Shown piece after piece: positions 25,289 through 35,022 of a stretch of DNA of 64,000 nucleotides. Source of the stretch: Brevibacterium oceani (GTDB lineage: Bacteria; Actinomycetota; Actinomycetes; Actinomycetales; Brevibacteriaceae). Position 1 is the first letter of the stretch; each line of letters begins with the position of its first letter. Position numbers and translations under genes: made by a program. The notes under the pieces are model-generated. The model saw only the letters and a program-made list of their open reading frames with translations. It had not been told where the DNA came from and ran no database searches. The stretch lies in the NCBI RefSeq assembly GCF_013623835.1, contig NZ_JABKDE010000003.1, forward strand, positions 310,001-374,000, in the 5' to 3' direction.

Positions 25289-26506
25289 TCAGTGCGCCAC
25301 GGCGGCGGCGCCGTGTTCGTCGATGAGGTGGCCGGTTTCGAAGCGGTCGAGGGCGAACGGGGCGTTGAGCGGGTGGGGTTGGTCGTTGGCGATGGTGTGG
25401 GCGTAGGTGAAGCCCGCTCCAGGCGTTCCCTTGAAACCGCCGGTTCCCCAGCCGCAGTTGGCGTAGAGTCCCTGAACCTCCGTCTTCGATACGATCGGTG
25501 AGGCGTCGAGGGTGACGTCGACGTTGCCGCCCCAGGTGCGCAGCACATGCGCCCGGGCGAAGATCGGGAACAGCTCGATCGCGGCGGCCAGCTGCTCTTC
25601 GATGACGTGGAAGCCGCCTCGTTGGCCGTAGCCGTTGTAGGAGTCCACGCCGGCGCCCATGACGAGTTCGCCCTTGTGGGCCTGGGAGACGTAGACGTGG
25701 ACGTGGTTGGACATGACCACGGTCGGGTGCACAGGTTCGAAGAGTTCGGAGACCAGGGCCTGCAGCGGGTGGGTCTGGATCGGCAGACGGATCCCGGCCA
25801 TGTCGGCGAGCACCGAGGAGTCGCCGGCCACGGCGAGGGCAACCTTTTCGGTGGCGATCGGTCCGCGGTTCGTCTGCACGCCGACGACCTGGTTGCCGAT
25901 GCGGTCGATGCCGGTGACCTCGCAGTTCTGGATGATGTCGACGCCCATCTCATCGGCTTTGCGGGCGAACGCCCAGGCCACGTGGTCGTGCTTGGCGATG
26001 CCGGCGCGCGGCTGGTAGGTGCCGCCCATCACCGGGTAGCGGAGGTCATCGCCGATGTTGATGATCGGGCAGACTTCCTTGACCTGCTGAGGATCGAGCC
26101 ATTCGGCGTCGACGCCGTTGAGCTTGTTCGCATTCACCCGGCGCTGGGATTCGCGCACGTCCTGGAGGGTGTGGGCGAGGTTGAGCACGCCGCGCTGGGA
26201 GAAGAGGAAGTCGTAATCGAGTTCCTCGGGCAGCTGCTCCCAGAGCTTGAGCGACTTCTCGTAGATCGCCGCGGACTCGTCCCAGAGGTAGTTCGAGCGG
26301 ATGATCGTCGTGTTCCGGGCCATGTTGCCTCCGGCCAGCCACCCGCGCTCGAAGATGGCGATGTTCGTCATCCCGTGGTTCTTCGCCAGGTAGTAGGCGG
26401 TGGCCAGGCCGTGTCCGCCGCCGCCGATGATGACGGCTTCGTAGGACTTCTTCGGCTCGGGGTTGCGCCACAGGAAGTCGGGGTGTTCGGGAAGCTGGTC
26501 AGCCAT
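25289..26506 (-). CDS. soxB: Sarcosine oxidase beta subunit
   Basis: 405 residues. N-terminal FAD motif [19 protein letters not shown]173 in [12 protein letters not shown] sits exactly where the covalently FMN-linked histidine (H173 of the beta subunit) is known in the corynebacterial enzyme. Further DAO-family blocks include [18 protein letters not shown] near the end. It oxidises sarcosine to the imine, with electrons passing via FMN to O2 to give H2O2. One-base overlap with glyA. Confidence 0.95.
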   Translation of the reverse strand: MADQLPEHPDFLWRNPEPKKSYEAVIIGGGGHGLATAYYLAKNHGMTNIAIFERGWLAGGNMARNTTIIRSNYLWDESAAIYEKSLKLWEQLPEELDYDFLFSQRGVLNLAHTLQDVRESQRRVNANKLNGVDAEWLDPQQVKEVCPIINIGDDLRYPVMGGTYQPRAGIAKHDHVAWAFARKADEMGVDIIQNCEVTGIDRIGNQVVGVQTNRGPIATEKVALAVAGDSSVLADMAGIRLPIQTHPLQALVSELFEPVHPTVVMSNHVHVYVSQAHKGELVMGAGVDSYNGYGQRGGFHVIEEQLAAAIELFPIFARAHVLRTWGGNVDVTLDASPIVSKTEVQGLYANCGWGTGGFKGTPGAGFTYAHTIANDQPHPLNAPFALDRFETGHLIDEHGAAAVAH

Positions 26507-27891
26507 CAGCGTGCTCCGATCTCTGAGATGGTGGGGTAGAGCGGGTGGTTCTGCGCGAGTGCGGTGACCCGGGCGCTCAGTTCGGCGATGGTCTCCGGGC
26601 TCGCCCCGTTGTCTTCGGTGCCGGCCTTGAGCACCTCGGCGATGATGTCGGCGACCTCGACGAAGGCCTCGGAGCCGAAGCCGCGGCTGGCCAGGGCCGG
26701 GGTGCCGATCCGCAGCCCCGAGGTGACCATCGGCGGACGTGGATCGTTCGGAACGGCGTTGCGGTTGACCGTGATCCCGATCTGCGCCAGCAGATCCTCC
26801 GCCTGCGTTCCGTCGAGCACGGAGTTCCGCAGATCGACGAGGACGAGGTGGACATCGGTGCCGCCGGTGAGCACGGAGATCCCACGGTCGCTGACATCGG
26901 GCTCGGTCAGGCGGCGCGCGAGTTCCGCAGCACCGGCCAGAGTCCGCTTCTGCTTGTCGACGAAGGTGTCCGTGGCCGCGAGCCCGAAGGCCACGGCCTT
27001 GCCGGCGATCACGTGCTCGAGAGGGCCGCCCTGTTGACCGGGGAAGACCGCGGAGTTGAGCTTCTTCGCGATGTCCGCGTCATTGGTGAGGATGATGCCG
27101 CCGCGCGGTCCCCCGAGGGTCTTGTGCGTCGTCGAGGACACGACATGGGCGTGTGGGACCGGCGAGGGGTGGAGGCCGGCGGCGACGAGACCGGCGAAGT
27201 GGGCCATGTCGACCATGAGGTAGGCACCGACTTCATCGGCGATGCGTCGGAACTCGGCGAAGTCGAGCTGCCGGGAGTAGGCCGACCAGCCGGCGACGAT
27301 GAGCTTGGGCTGGTGTTCCTTGGCCAGGCGCTCGACCTCGTCCATGTCGACGCGGCCGGTGTCGTCGTTGAGCCCGTAGGGGACGATGTTGTAGAGCCGA
27401 CCGGAGAAGTTGATCTTCATCCCGTGGGTGAGGTGGCCCCCGTGGGCGAGGTTGAGTCCGAGGGCGGTGTCGCCGGGACGGATGAGGGCGTGCATGACCG
27501 AGGCGTTGGCCTGAGCACCGGAGTGGGGCTGCACATTGGCGTACTCGGCACCGAAGAGGGCCTTGACCCGGGCGATCGCGATGCGTTCGATCTCGTCGAC
27601 CTGCTCGCAGCCGCCGTAGTAACGGCGACCCGGATAGCCCTCGGCGTACTTGTTCGTCAGCACCGATCCCTGCGCGGCCATGACCGCTGAGGCGGTGTGG
27701 TTCTCCGAGGCGATCATCTCCAACCCCTCGCGCTGGCGGTGCAGCTCGGCATCGATGAAGCCGGCGATCTCGGGATCGAGTTCGCCGAGGTGGGTGTTCA
27801 GCTCGACGGGTTCGCGACTGGGGAACACTTCACCGTGGGGCGCTGTCGTGTCGGCGGCGTCCTCGGTGCGGGTGATGACTTGCTCTGGCAT
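26506..27891 (-). CDS. glyA: Serine hydroxymethyltransferase
   Basis: 461 residues from the ATG at 27891 (GGAGG at 5-7 nt); an upstream in-frame start at 27924 has no ribosome-binding site. Core motifs: [28 protein letters not shown], and Schiff-base lysine in [16 protein letters not shown]. Because it leads the sarcosine oxidase operon, it probably works as the catabolic copy, combining the glycine and methylene-THF formed by sarcosine oxidase into serine. The extra 30-odd N-terminal residues are not part of the standard fold. Confidence 0.95.
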   Translation of the reverse strand: MPEQVITRTEDAADTTAPHGEVFPSREPVELNTHLGELDPEIAGFIDAELHRQREGLEMIASENHTASAVMAAQGSVLTNKYAEGYPGRRYYGGCEQVDEIERIAIARVKALFGAEYANVQPHSGAQANASVMHALIRPGDTALGLNLAHGGHLTHGMKINFSGRLYNIVPYGLNDDTGRVDMDEVERLAKEHQPKLIVAGWSAYSRQLDFAEFRRIADEVGAYLMVDMAHFAGLVAAGLHPSPVPHAHVVSSTTHKTLGGPRGGIILTNDADIAKKLNSAVFPGQQGGPLEHVIAGKAVAFGLAATDTFVDKQKRTLAGAAELARRLTEPDVSDRGISVLTGGTDVHLVLVDLRNSVLDGTQAEDLLAQIGITVNRNAVPNDPRPPMVTSGLRIGTPALASRGFGSEAFVEVADIIAEVLKAGTEDNGASPETIAELSARVTALAQNHPLYPTISEIGAR

Positions 27892-27954
27892 GGATCTCCT
27901 CCGATCGGCCGACGAACCCGTCACTCGGGTTGATCGTCAACTCATATATCAGAT

Positions 27955-27976
27955 GCGTTCCTGTAGTCTAGAACGC
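27955..27976. promoter_or_regulatory. Candidate operator between glyA and the divergent GntR
   Basis: Inverted repeat GCGTTC-N10-GAACGC in the 210-bp divergent intergenic region. A second weak repeat, GTTGA-TCG-TCAAC, lies at 27929-27941. Either could be the GntR site; the evidence is thin. Confidence 0.3.
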
Positions 27977-28101
27977 GAAACTTGAGAAGTGCAATGCCCA
28001 GGCAGAGAATTTTTCTGCAGTCGTTTTGAGAGCACAGGCGCCAGTCGCACTGGAAGCGAACAGCGCACAGAAAGCAGTCGCGTAGGAAGCAGAGAGAGGA
28101 G

Positions 28102-28764
28102 ATGAGTTCAGTGGCAGACACCCCCGGAGGCCGGTCCTCCCTGGCCGAGCACGCCTACGAGGTGCTTCGTCACCGACTCATCATGCTCGACATCGCTCCC
28201 GGCGACGCGATCAACGAGGCCTCACTGAGTGCCGAACTCGAGGTCGGCCGCACGCCGATCCGCGAGGCGCTCAAACGACTCGAGGGCGAACATCTCGTCA
28301 ACTCGTACCCGCGGCGCGGCACTTTCGCGAGCAATGTCGACATCACGGATCTCGCTGCGATCACGGAGATGCGCGTAGCCCTCGAGCCGATCGCCGCCCG
28401 CCGGGCCGCGCGGAACATCACCCCGGAGCTGCGCGCGGAGTTCGCCGAGACGATCACGGCGATCAAGAACCTCGACCCGGAGCAGGACGCGCGCACCCTC
28501 ATCGAGCGCGACCTGGGTGTCCATCGCCTCATCTATCGCGCGGTCGACAACCTCCACCTGCAGGAGACCCTCGTCCACCTCGACGATCTCGCCACCCGCA
28601 TCTGGTGCCTCGTGCTGCCACGGATCCCCGATCTCATCGGTCACATCCGCGAGCACATCGGTCTGCTCGAGGGCATCCTCTCCGGCGACGAAGACCAGGT
28701 CGCCTCCTACGCGGGCGAGCACGTCCGCGAATTCGAGACCACCGTCCGCTCCGCACTCACGTAG
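28102..28764 (+). CDS. GntR/FCD-family regulator of the sarcosine operon (probable)
   Basis: 220 residues. Winged helix at about 12-78 (EHAYEVLRHRLIMLDIAPGDAINEASLSAEL, VGRTPIREALKRLEGEHLVNSYPRRGTFASNVD), then an FCD domain with the metal-binding pattern (ERDLGVHRLIYRAVDNLHLQETL ... HIREHIGLLEGILSGDEDQV). It is divergent from glyA-soxBDAG-sdaA-purU, which strongly suggests control of that operon. The effector may be sarcosine, glycine or serine. Confidence 0.8.
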   Translation: MSSVADTPGGRSSLAEHAYEVLRHRLIMLDIAPGDAINEASLSAELEVGRTPIREALKRLEGEHLVNSYPRRGTFASNVDITDLAAITEMRVALEPIAARRAARNITPELRAEFAETITAIKNLDPEQDARTLIERDLGVHRLIYRAVDNLHLQETLVHLDDLATRIWCLVLPRIPDLIGHIREHIGLLEGILSGDEDQVASYAGEHVREFETTVRSALT

Positions 28765-28816
28765 GCGCGCACTCACCGCTCTCGCGACCCTTCTCGCGCC
28801 TGCCCAGCCTGACCCT

Positions 28817-28850
28817 TGTCTCCTGGGGGCGGATCCACCTCCAGGAGACA
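28817..28850. terminator. Terminator after the GntR gene
   Basis: TGTCTCCTGG (28817-28826) pairs exactly with CCAGGAGACA (28841-28850); 14-nt loop. Confidence 0.6.
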
Positions 28851-28937
28851 CGCTTGGCGGCCAGAGCGCTCCGGTCCGCCCCGCCTCTCGCCCATGAGCC
28901 CGTTGGCTCGCGCGCGAAACAGCTCCCCGAACCCGTC

Positions 28938-28949
28938 CTGTGATCACAG
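28938..28949. promoter_or_regulatory. Palindrome CTGTGATCACAG before the YkvI-like gene
   Basis: Perfect 12-bp palindrome sharing the core TGTGATCACA with the sites at 12963 and 13791. A further half-site, GATCACATT, follows at 28960-28968. It lies about 90 bp before the next start. Confidence 0.55.
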
Positions 28950-29037
28950 ATGTTGACGAGATCACATTCGGTCGCTAACGCTCTTGCCTGACATATCCGT
29001 TGTCGATCTGACTTATCCCTCAACGAAGAAGGAACAC

Positions 29038-29937
29038 ATGGCAGACACCACCTCGACCAAGACATCCCGCCTGGCCACCACCGAGAAAGTCAGCGTCCTC
29101 CGCGTCATCACCTACGCGGGAGCGATCATCGCCTTCCTCACCAGCCGCCGCGAGCAGTTCGAGAAACCCTCGGGCGTCTTCTATCACTACTGCGGGAAGT
29201 ACCTCGGAACGTTCATCGGCGGGATCGCCCTGGCCGCGGTCGTCGGACTCACGGTCTGGTTCGGGTTGACCAGCCTCGTGGACATCATCGGCAAGATCGG
29301 ACCGATCATCGTCATCGTCGCGATCACCCTGGGCATCTACGGCATCATGCGCGACCCCGAGGGCATCACGGCCGGCAATGCGATGCTGCCCCGCCTCGAC
29401 GTCAATCAGGCATCGTCGAACTGGTTCCTCTCCGGCCTGTCATACGTCGGTTTCTGCATGCTCTGGCTCGCGGCCTTCCTCGCGGCACTCGGCAAGACCG
29501 TGAAGAACCGTCGCGAAGCCACCGCGGGTGGACTCGTCGGCGGCATCGCATTCTCCCTCGCCTGCATGGTCGTCGGACTCGGACTACTCGCGAACATGGC
29601 CGAGGTCTTCGACGCCGAGATCCCCATGCTCGTCCTCGCCAGCAGCCTCGGCCCCTGGGTGGGCGCACTCATCTCCGTGATGATCCTCGTCGGCATCTAC
29701 ACCACGGCCATCCCGCTGCTGTGGACGGTCTCGGCACGCTTCTTCGACGACAAGACGAAGAAGTTCAAGTACCTGACGATCGTCCTCGCCGCCGTCGGCA
29801 CGGTCATCGGCCTCGTCCTGCCGTTCTCGCAGATGGTCAACATCGTCTACGTCATCAACGGCTACGTCGGAATCGTCCTGCTGGCCCTGATGATCATCCG
29901 CACAATCCGCCACCTCGCCACCCGCAGCAGGGCCTGA
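29038..29937 (+). CDS. YkvI-like APC-fold membrane protein, internally shortened
   Basis: 299 residues from the ATG at 29038 (AAGGAA upstream). The C-terminal two thirds match YkvI-type membrane proteins well (FGLTSLVDIIGKIGPIIV, SNWFLSGLSYVGFCMLWLAAFLAALGKTV, YTTAIPLLWTVSARF, PFSQMVNIVYVINGYVGI). The front half is too short for the family as I know it (about 340-400 residues). After YAGAIIAFL the expected GxGFATGxE segment and following helix are missing (junction near 29137-29151). A second helix appears to be missing after HYCGKYLGTF (near 29209-29226). Both joins keep the frame. It is probably non-functional or altered; substrate unknown. Confidence 0.65.
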   Translation: MADTTSTKTSRLATTEKVSVLRVITYAGAIIAFLTSRREQFEKPSGVFYHYCGKYLGTFIGGIALAAVVGLTVWFGLTSLVDIIGKIGPIIVIVAITLGIYGIMRDPEGITAGNAMLPRLDVNQASSNWFLSGLSYVGFCMLWLAAFLAALGKTVKNRREATAGGLVGGIAFSLACMVVGLGLLANMAEVFDAEIPMLVLASSLGPWVGALISVMILVGIYTTAIPLLWTVSARFFDDKTKKFKYLTIVLAAVGTVIGLVLPFSQMVNIVYVINGYVGIVLLALMIIRTIRHLATRSRA

Positions 29938-30021
29938 CCTTTCCCCTCGCCGAGACCGCTCTTCCTCCCGCTTCCACAATGGTTGCGCCGCCGGCAGCAA
30001 ACGACACCCCCCACACACGCC

Positions 30022-30059
30022 GAAGGCCCCGAGCGACATTCACGTCGCTCGGGGCCTTC
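30022..30059. terminator. Bidirectional terminator
   Basis: GAAGGCCCCGAGCGAC (30022-30037) and its exact inverted copy (30044-30059) flank the loop ATTCAC. It lies between the convergent YkvI-like and cytochrome b genes; the right arm ends in CCTTC. Confidence 0.85.
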
Positions 30060-30106
30060 AGCACATCACCGCGTGAACCGCGGCAGTATCGACTACTCGA
30101 CGATCG

Positions 30107-32422
30107 CTACCTGCTCGACACCCGACCGAACAGGTTCGCGATCGGCGCCAGCAGCAGCGGTCTGGCCGCGAACCAACCGGCCACGACCACGACCATCGCC
30201 ACAACGAACCAGATGAGTCCGGCCCAGCCGAGCGCATTCGTGCCAGCGAACATGTACCCAAGGTTCTGCCGCATCCCGGTCGAGAACACAAGGAACACGT
30301 GCACGAGGATGAACATCACGAAGAACAGCATCGTCGGGAAGTGGATCGCCCGAGCCAGCGGCGCCGGGTAGATCTTGTTCAGCGTCGTGGCGTTCTTCGG
30401 CCACCATTCACTCATCCGCACACCCGTGATCGCGGCCAGAGGCGCGGCGATGAACACGACGATGAAGTACATCAGCTGCTGGAGCGCGTTGTAGTTGACC
30501 CACGCGTTCTCCATCGGCCACTCCAGCGTCGCGTACTGCAGCATCGCCGACAGCGCGTTCGGGAACACCTCCCAGCTCGTGGGCACGATGCGCGCCCAAT
30601 GACCGGAGGCGAAGAGGAGCACGACGAAGACCACGCCGTTGGCCAGCCACAGCAGGTCGAGACCCGTGTGCAGCCAGAGGTTGATGCTGACCTTCTTCCC
30701 ACCCTTCTTCGGGGTGTAGAACGCCGGCGGCTTCTGTTGGTGACGCACCTGCAGACCCGACCGGATGATGAGCACCATGAAGAAGATGTTGAGGAAGTGC
30801 GTCCACCTCGCCCACGCTGGGAAGCCCGCGTCGACGAAGTCGGGCTGGTGGTACTCGCCCGGGTAGCGTTCGAGGAACTCCGGCACACCAGGCAGAGTCG
30901 TGACACCGCGGGCGGCGAGGATGAGAATTCCGGCCGCGACGACGAGCCCGCCGATCGACAGGCCGATGAGCTTGGCCCACTGGCCCAGCGTCTTCGAACC
31001 GATCATGACCGGTTCCTTCGTGGCAGCAGGCTTCGCCGAGGTGGCGCTGCCCGATCCCGATGACGTGGACTTCGCGGCCGGTTTCGCGGCGGCCTTCGCA
31101 GCCGGCTTGTCCGCGGTGCGGGCCGCGGCCTTGTCGTCGGCCTTCGCCGCGGGCTTGGCCATCGGCTTGCGCTGGGCGGGCTTCTTCTCCGCTGCGTCCT
31201 CGGATTTCTTCTCCGACGCCGAGGCGGCTCCCGCTGCGGCGGCACCTGCACCGGCGGCGGCTCCCGCACCTGCGGCTGCCGCACCGGCTGCGACGCCGCC
31301 GATTCCGGTGCGTCGACCCTGTGGCTTCGTGTCTGCGTCGGCTGCAGGCTTCGATTCCTGCTTCGCGGCCTCGCCCGACTGTGTGGCTGCGGCGGCCGCG
31401 CCCGCGGCAGGTTTGACCGCTCGTGCCGGGGCGAAGCCTTCCGGCGGCCAGGGGTCTCCCCCAGCGGTGCGCGGAAGTCCACGGCGCAGAGGCACATCGG
31501 ACTTCTCGCCCGAAGCGCTCGACGCTGCAGCTGCGGCAACGCCGGCACCGGCTCCTGCTGCTGCGGCCGCTGGCGCAGCCGAGGACCCGGAACCCGATTC
31601 GGTCTGAGAGTCGGCCTGGGTGTCTGTCTGTTCGGATGCGGCGTCGGCCTGCTCCGTGGACGATTCCGCGGAATCGGCTTCGGCGCTGTCGTCGGCCGGG
31701 GCATCCCCGGTTGCTGACGCAGTGGAGGCTGACGCTCCCGCAGCCTTGACGCCTGCGGGCGCGAAGCCTTCCGGCGGCCAGGGCTCTCCACCTTCGACGC
31801 GCGGCAGGCCACGGCGCAACGGCACCTCAGCAGCTCCAGCCGCTGAAGAATCATCGGTAACGGCAGCGGCGGCCGGGACAGGGGAACCCGACTCCTCAGC
31901 CGAATCGTCGGCTGTGGAACCTTCGGCAGAAGACTCTTCGGGCGTCGGCTCTTCGACGAAGCCGGTCATGTCCTCGGCAGGGGCGCCCGCATCCTCGGCG
32001 GATGCAGGTCCGGGTTCGCCGCTGGCCGCGGCAGCCGCACCGGTGGCCTTCACTCCGGCAGGAGCGAAGCCCTCCGGCGGCCAAGGCTCTCCACCTTCGA
32101 CACGCGGCAGACCGCGACGCAACGGCACCTCGGCCTCCGCGGCAGCGGGCACGCCCGGCTCATCCGAATCGTCGGCAGTGTCCTCGACCGAATACTCGGC
32201 GTCAGCGGAGGCGGCGGTCTCCGTCGGTTCCTCAGCGTCGGTCACATCAGGCTCGGCCACCTCGGCGGGGGAACCTTCATCCAGTTCCTCCGTGTCCGAC
32301 GCTTCCGCGACGAACGTCGCGCCCTCTTCCAAGGGCTCGCCGATGGTGCCCTCCGGTGGCCAGGGGTCACCACCTTCTACTCGGGGCAGGCCCGAACGCA
32401 GTGAACTGGAATAGGTGGCCAT
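30107..32422 (-). CDS. Cytochrome b561-like membrane protein with repeat-bearing N-terminus
   Basis: 771 residues in two parts. Residues 1-470 are disordered Ala/Glu/Ser/Lys-rich sequence holding four copies of a (R)[15 protein letters not shown] motif (near residues 9, 102, 203 and 313); copies 2-4 continue into [12 protein letters not shown] sequence, and a Lys/Ala-rich stretch follows at 415-455. Residues 485-760 are a four- to five-helix cytochrome b561/formate-dehydrogenase-gamma-like domain with candidate haem histidines H542, H585, H694 and H708. It begins 1 bp after etfA, so it is probably the membrane electron acceptor or quinone link for the flavoprotein. The partner is inferred only from gene order. 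Confidence 0.75.
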   Translation of the reverse strand: MATYSSSLRSGLPRVEGGDPWPPEGTIGEPLEEGATFVAEASDTEELDEGSPAEVAEPDVTDAEEPTETAASADAEYSVEDTADDSDEPGVPAAAEAEVPLRRGLPRVEGGEPWPPEGFAPAGVKATGAAAAASGEPGPASAEDAGAPAEDMTGFVEEPTPEESSAEGSTADDSAEESGSPVPAAAAVTDDSSAAGAAEVPLRRGLPRVEGGEPWPPEGFAPAGVKAAGASASTASATGDAPADDSAEADSAESSTEQADAASEQTDTQADSQTESGSGSSAAPAAAAAGAGAGVAAAAASSASGEKSDVPLRRGLPRTAGGDPWPPEGFAPARAVKPAAGAAAAATQSGEAAKQESKPAADADTKPQGRRTGIGGVAAGAAAAGAGAAAGAGAAAAGAASASEKKSEDAAEKKPAQRKPMAKPAAKADDKAAARTADKPAAKAAAKPAAKSTSSGSGSATSAKPAATKEPVMIGSKTLGQWAKLIGLSIGGLVVAAGILILAARGVTTLPGVPEFLERYPGEYHQPDFVDAGFPAWARWTHFLNIFFMVLIIRSGLQVRHQQKPPAFYTPKKGGKKVSINLWLHTGLDLLWLANGVVFVVLLFASGHWARIVPTSWEVFPNALSAMLQYATLEWPMENAWVNYNALQQLMYFIVVFIAAPLAAITGVRMSEWWPKNATTLNKIYPAPLARAIHFPTMLFFVMFILVHVFLVFSTGMRQNLGYMFAGTNALGWAGLIWFVVAMVVVVAGWFAARPLLLAPIANLFGRVSSR

Positions 32423-32423
32423 A

Positions 32424-33404
32424 TCAGGACTTGTTCTCTTTCAGGGTCTCGATCGCCTGCGGGACGACCTTGAACAGGTCGCCGACGACGCCGAAGTCCG
32501 CGATGTCGAAGATCGGAGCTTCGCCGTCCTTGTTCACAGCGACGATGGTCTTCGAGGTCTGCATACCGGCCTTGTGCTGGATCGCACCCGAGATGCCCAG
32601 CGCCACGTAGAGCTGCGGGGACACGGACACACCGGTCTGACCGACCTGGTGCGACTGCGCGATGTAGCCGGCGTCGACGGCCGCACGGGAGGCGCCGACA
32701 GCGGCACCGAGGACGTCGGCGAACTCGCCGACGAGTTCGAAGGACTCCTCCGAACCGACACCGCGACCACCGGAGACGACCTTCTGCGCACCGCGCAGCT
32801 CGGGTCGTGAGGAGGTCTCGACGATGGCTTCGAACGAATCGATCGCGGCGGCACGCTTACCGGAATCGGCGACCTCGAGGGCCTGCGCATTGGCCGACTG
32901 AGCCTCGGCGCGGGTCTCGATCGCACCGAGACGCACCGTGATGACGGGGGCACCGAAGGTCGGAGCCGACGACGCGGTGTAGCCGCCGCCGTAGACGGAG
33001 TGGTTGGCGACGATGCCCTCGGAGTCACGTTCGACGCCGATGGCGTCGACGCACACCGCCGAACCGGTGCGCACGGCGAAGCGGCCGGCGATGTCGCGGC
33101 CGTCGAGGGTGTTGGGCACGAGCACCGCGTCGGGAGCGGTGAGCTCGGCGGCCGAGGCCACGGCATCGACGGCGGCCGTGCCGAGGTTGCCTTCGGCGAG
33201 CTCGGCGGTCAGGGTCGCGGTGGCACCGAGTTCGGCGGCCTTTTCAGCTGCGGCATCGGCACTGCCGGAGGCGGCGAGCACGAGCGCGACGGGCGAACCG
33301 ATCTCGGAGGCGCCGCCGAGCAGCTCAGCGGCAGGCTTCTCCAGCTGACCTTCGGCATCGGCGGTGAGGACGACGAGAATGGCATCCTGCGGGAATTCTG
33401 ACAT
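32424..33404 (-). CDS. etfA: Electron transfer flavoprotein alpha subunit
   Basis: 326 residues from the ATG at 33404 (AAGGAG at 7 nt); a GTG one codon earlier is too close to it. The C-terminal FAD-binding signature is clear: [40 protein letters not shown], then [29 protein letters not shown]. It forms the alpha-beta heterodimer that carries electrons from acyl-CoA and amine dehydrogenases. One such partner, an acyl-CoA dehydrogenase, is at 45953. Confidence 0.95.
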   Translation of the reverse strand: MSEFPQDAILVVLTADAEGQLEKPAAELLGGASEIGSPVALVLAASGSADAAAEKAAELGATATLTAELAEGNLGTAAVDAVASAAELTAPDAVLVPNTLDGRDIAGRFAVRTGSAVCVDAIGVERDSEGIVANHSVYGGGYTASSAPTFGAPVITVRLGAIETRAEAQSANAQALEVADSGKRAAAIDSFEAIVETSSRPELRGAQKVVSGGRGVGSEESFELVGEFADVLGAAVGASRAAVDAGYIAQSHQVGQTGVSVSPQLYVALGISGAIQHKAGMQTSKTIVAVNKDGEAPIFDIADFGVVGDLFKVVPQAIETLKENKS

Positions 33405-33415
33405 CACGATTCTCC

Positions 33416-34192
33416 TTAGGCCAGACGATTCTTGGTGAGGTATTCGGCGAGGTCAGCTCCGCCATTGCCTTCGTCGGCGACCTTCTCGCCGGCTTCACGC
33501 GGCGGCTTCTCGGCGACGGTGACCATGATCGAGCGGGCCACCGACTGATCATCCGCGTCGATCTCGAGATCGGACAGGCCGATGACTTCGAAGGGCTTCT
33601 TCTTCGCGGCCATGATGCCCTTGAAGTTCGGGAAACGCGCCTCGGGCAGAGCCTCGGTGATCGAGATGACGGCGGGCAGTTCGGCCGAGACCTGCTGCTG
33701 GCCGCCTTCGATGGCACGGGTGCCGGAGACCTTGCCGTCGGAGATCTCGACGGCGGTCAGACCGGTCACGTGCGGGTAGTCGAGGTGCTCGGCGAGCATC
33801 GCCGGCATCATCCCGCCGTTGCCGTCGGTGGAGACGTTTCCGGTGATGACGAGGTCGAATTCGCCGCGGCGGATGGCGGCGGCGAGCACCTCGGCGGTCA
33901 GGCCCAGGTCGGCTCCGGGAAGGCCCTCATCGGCCACGTGCACGGCATTGTCGGCACCCATGGCCAGGCCCTTGCGGATCGTGGCGGTCGCGGTGTCGGG
34001 CGCCATCGAGACGACGGTCACCTCGGTGTCGCCATCGCTGTCTTTGCTCGACAGCGCGACCTCGAGGGCGCGTTCACCGATCTCGTCGAGGACAGCTTCG
34101 GAGGCGCCGCGATCGGCGAGCCCGGTTTCCAAGTTCAGCTTCCGGTCGCCGTAGGTATCCGGGACCTCTTTGACCAACACCGCGATCTTCAA
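33416..34192 (-). CDS. etfB: Electron transfer flavoprotein beta subunit
   Basis: 258 residues, standard length. It starts [19 protein letters not shown], with the AMP/FAD-binding region [24 protein letters not shown] and the family block [28 protein letters not shown]. First gene of etfB-etfA-cytochrome b; 11 bp precede etfA. A perfect palindrome 38 bp upstream of the start (34231-34248) suggests repressor control. Confidence 0.95.
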   Translation of the reverse strand: MKIAVLVKEVPDTYGDRKLNLETGLADRGASEAVLDEIGERALEVALSSKDSDGDTEVTVVSMAPDTATATIRKGLAMGADNAVHVADEGLPGADLGLTAEVLAAAIRRGEFDLVITGNVSTDGNGGMMPAMLAEHLDYPHVTGLTAVEISDGKVSGTRAIEGGQQQVSAELPAVISITEALPEARFPNFKGIMAAKKKPFEVIGLSDLEIDADDQSVARSIMVTVAEKPPREAGEKVADEGNGGADLAEYLTKNRLA

Positions 34193-34520
34193 GGATGACT
34201 CCTAATTCGTTGAAGCAGTTCCAGCTGCAATGAGACTTCCGTCTCATAATCTACAGGTGGCTGTTTCGTCTCCGTAAGCCGGGTCCGTCCGAATCCGGCC
34301 TTGTGTCCAGTCACCATGGTACGTGGGACGCACCACAGATATCTTCGTTACTGTACGAACGATCGACAGAATTTGTCCAATGTCACGAACGCCCATCGCC
34401 GAGGCGGGGGTTGCCGGGCACGGATCACACCCGCGCCGAGGCGGGATCCGGGGATTGGGCACGGGGCCCTAGAATGGGGAGCAGATCAGGCCGCAGAGAT
34501 CAATGGTGAAGGAGCGCCCC
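34193..34520. other. Divergent intergenic region between etfB and AsnC
   Basis: 328 bp without a credible gene. It holds the etfB operator (34231-34248), a weaker inverted repeat TTCGT-N6-ACGAA at 34344-34359, and two copies of the over-represented 10-mer GCCGAGGCGG (34398-34407, 34435-34444). A TAGAAT box (34471-34476) may serve the AsnC gene. Confidence 0.6.
34231..34248. promoter_or_regulatory. Operator-like palindrome ATGAGAC-TTCC-GTCTCAT
   Basis: Perfect 7-bp arms with a 4-bp spacer, the form of a TetR-type site. On the minus strand it overlaps TTATGA, a possible -10 box for etfB. Confidence 0.55.
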
Positions 34521-34976
34521 GTGGCATTCGACCTCGACGACATCGACCGCAGCATCATCGCTGCCCTCGTCGAGGATTCGCGGCTGAGCGTGCGCCAGCT
34601 CGCCGAACGCGTCCACATCTCCCGTTCGGCCGCGCACAAGCGCTTCACTACTCTCATCGATTCCGGGGCGATCCGGAAATTCACCGCTGAGGTGGACCGC
34701 AGTGCGCTCGGCATGACCGTGACCGCCGTGGTCGTCGTCAAGATCGGCGAGCGCCCCTGGCCTCAGGTCCGCGATGACCTGGCCGCGCTGCCCTTCGTCG
34801 AGAAGGTGCAGGCCGTCAGCGGTGACATCGATGCGCTCGTGACCGTCAATGCCCCGGACAACACGGCCCTGTCGCAGGTGATCCTGCGCCGCATCCACGA
34901 GGTGCCCGGGGTCGTGTCCTCCCGGTCGCTGCTCATCCTCGACGAGGCGGAAGGGCACCGACCCGGAGCCGGCTGA
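34521..34976 (+). CDS. Lrp/AsnC-family regulator
   Basis: 151 residues from the GTG at 34521, preferred because AAGGAG lies 6 nt upstream; an ATG at 34503 has no ribosome-binding site. N-terminal HTH (FDLDDIDRSIIAALVEDSRLSVRQLAERVHISRSAAHKRF) and C-terminal RAM/AsnC effector domain (TAVVVVKIGERPWPQ ... VQAVSGDIDALVTVNAPDNTAL). It probably senses an amino acid. Its target could be etfBA across the shared intergenic region. Confidence 0.85.
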   Translation: MAFDLDDIDRSIIAALVEDSRLSVRQLAERVHISRSAAHKRFTTLIDSGAIRKFTAEVDRSALGMTVTAVVVVKIGERPWPQVRDDLAALPFVEKVQAVSGDIDALVTVNAPDNTALSQVILRRIHEVPGVVSSRSLLILDEAEGHRPGAG

Positions 34977-35011
34977 GCCAGCGGCCCGGTGATTCCGGGA
35001 CCGGCTCAGCC
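34971..35011. terminator. Terminator after AsnC, shared with convergent binding-protein gene
   Basis: GGCTGAGCC (34971-34979) pairs exactly with GGCTCAGCC (35003-35011); an inner stem, CCCGG/CCGGG (34985-34989/34995-34999), closes a 5-nt loop. The outer left arm contains the AsnC stop codon. Confidence 0.7.
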
Positions 35012-35022
35012 ACCTCGGCGAA

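Noticed and set aside
27892..28101. A glycine riboswitch before glyA-sox
   Set aside because: The 210-bp divergent region also carries the GntR promoter, and I see no tandem aptamer-like helices; GntR control is the simpler reading.
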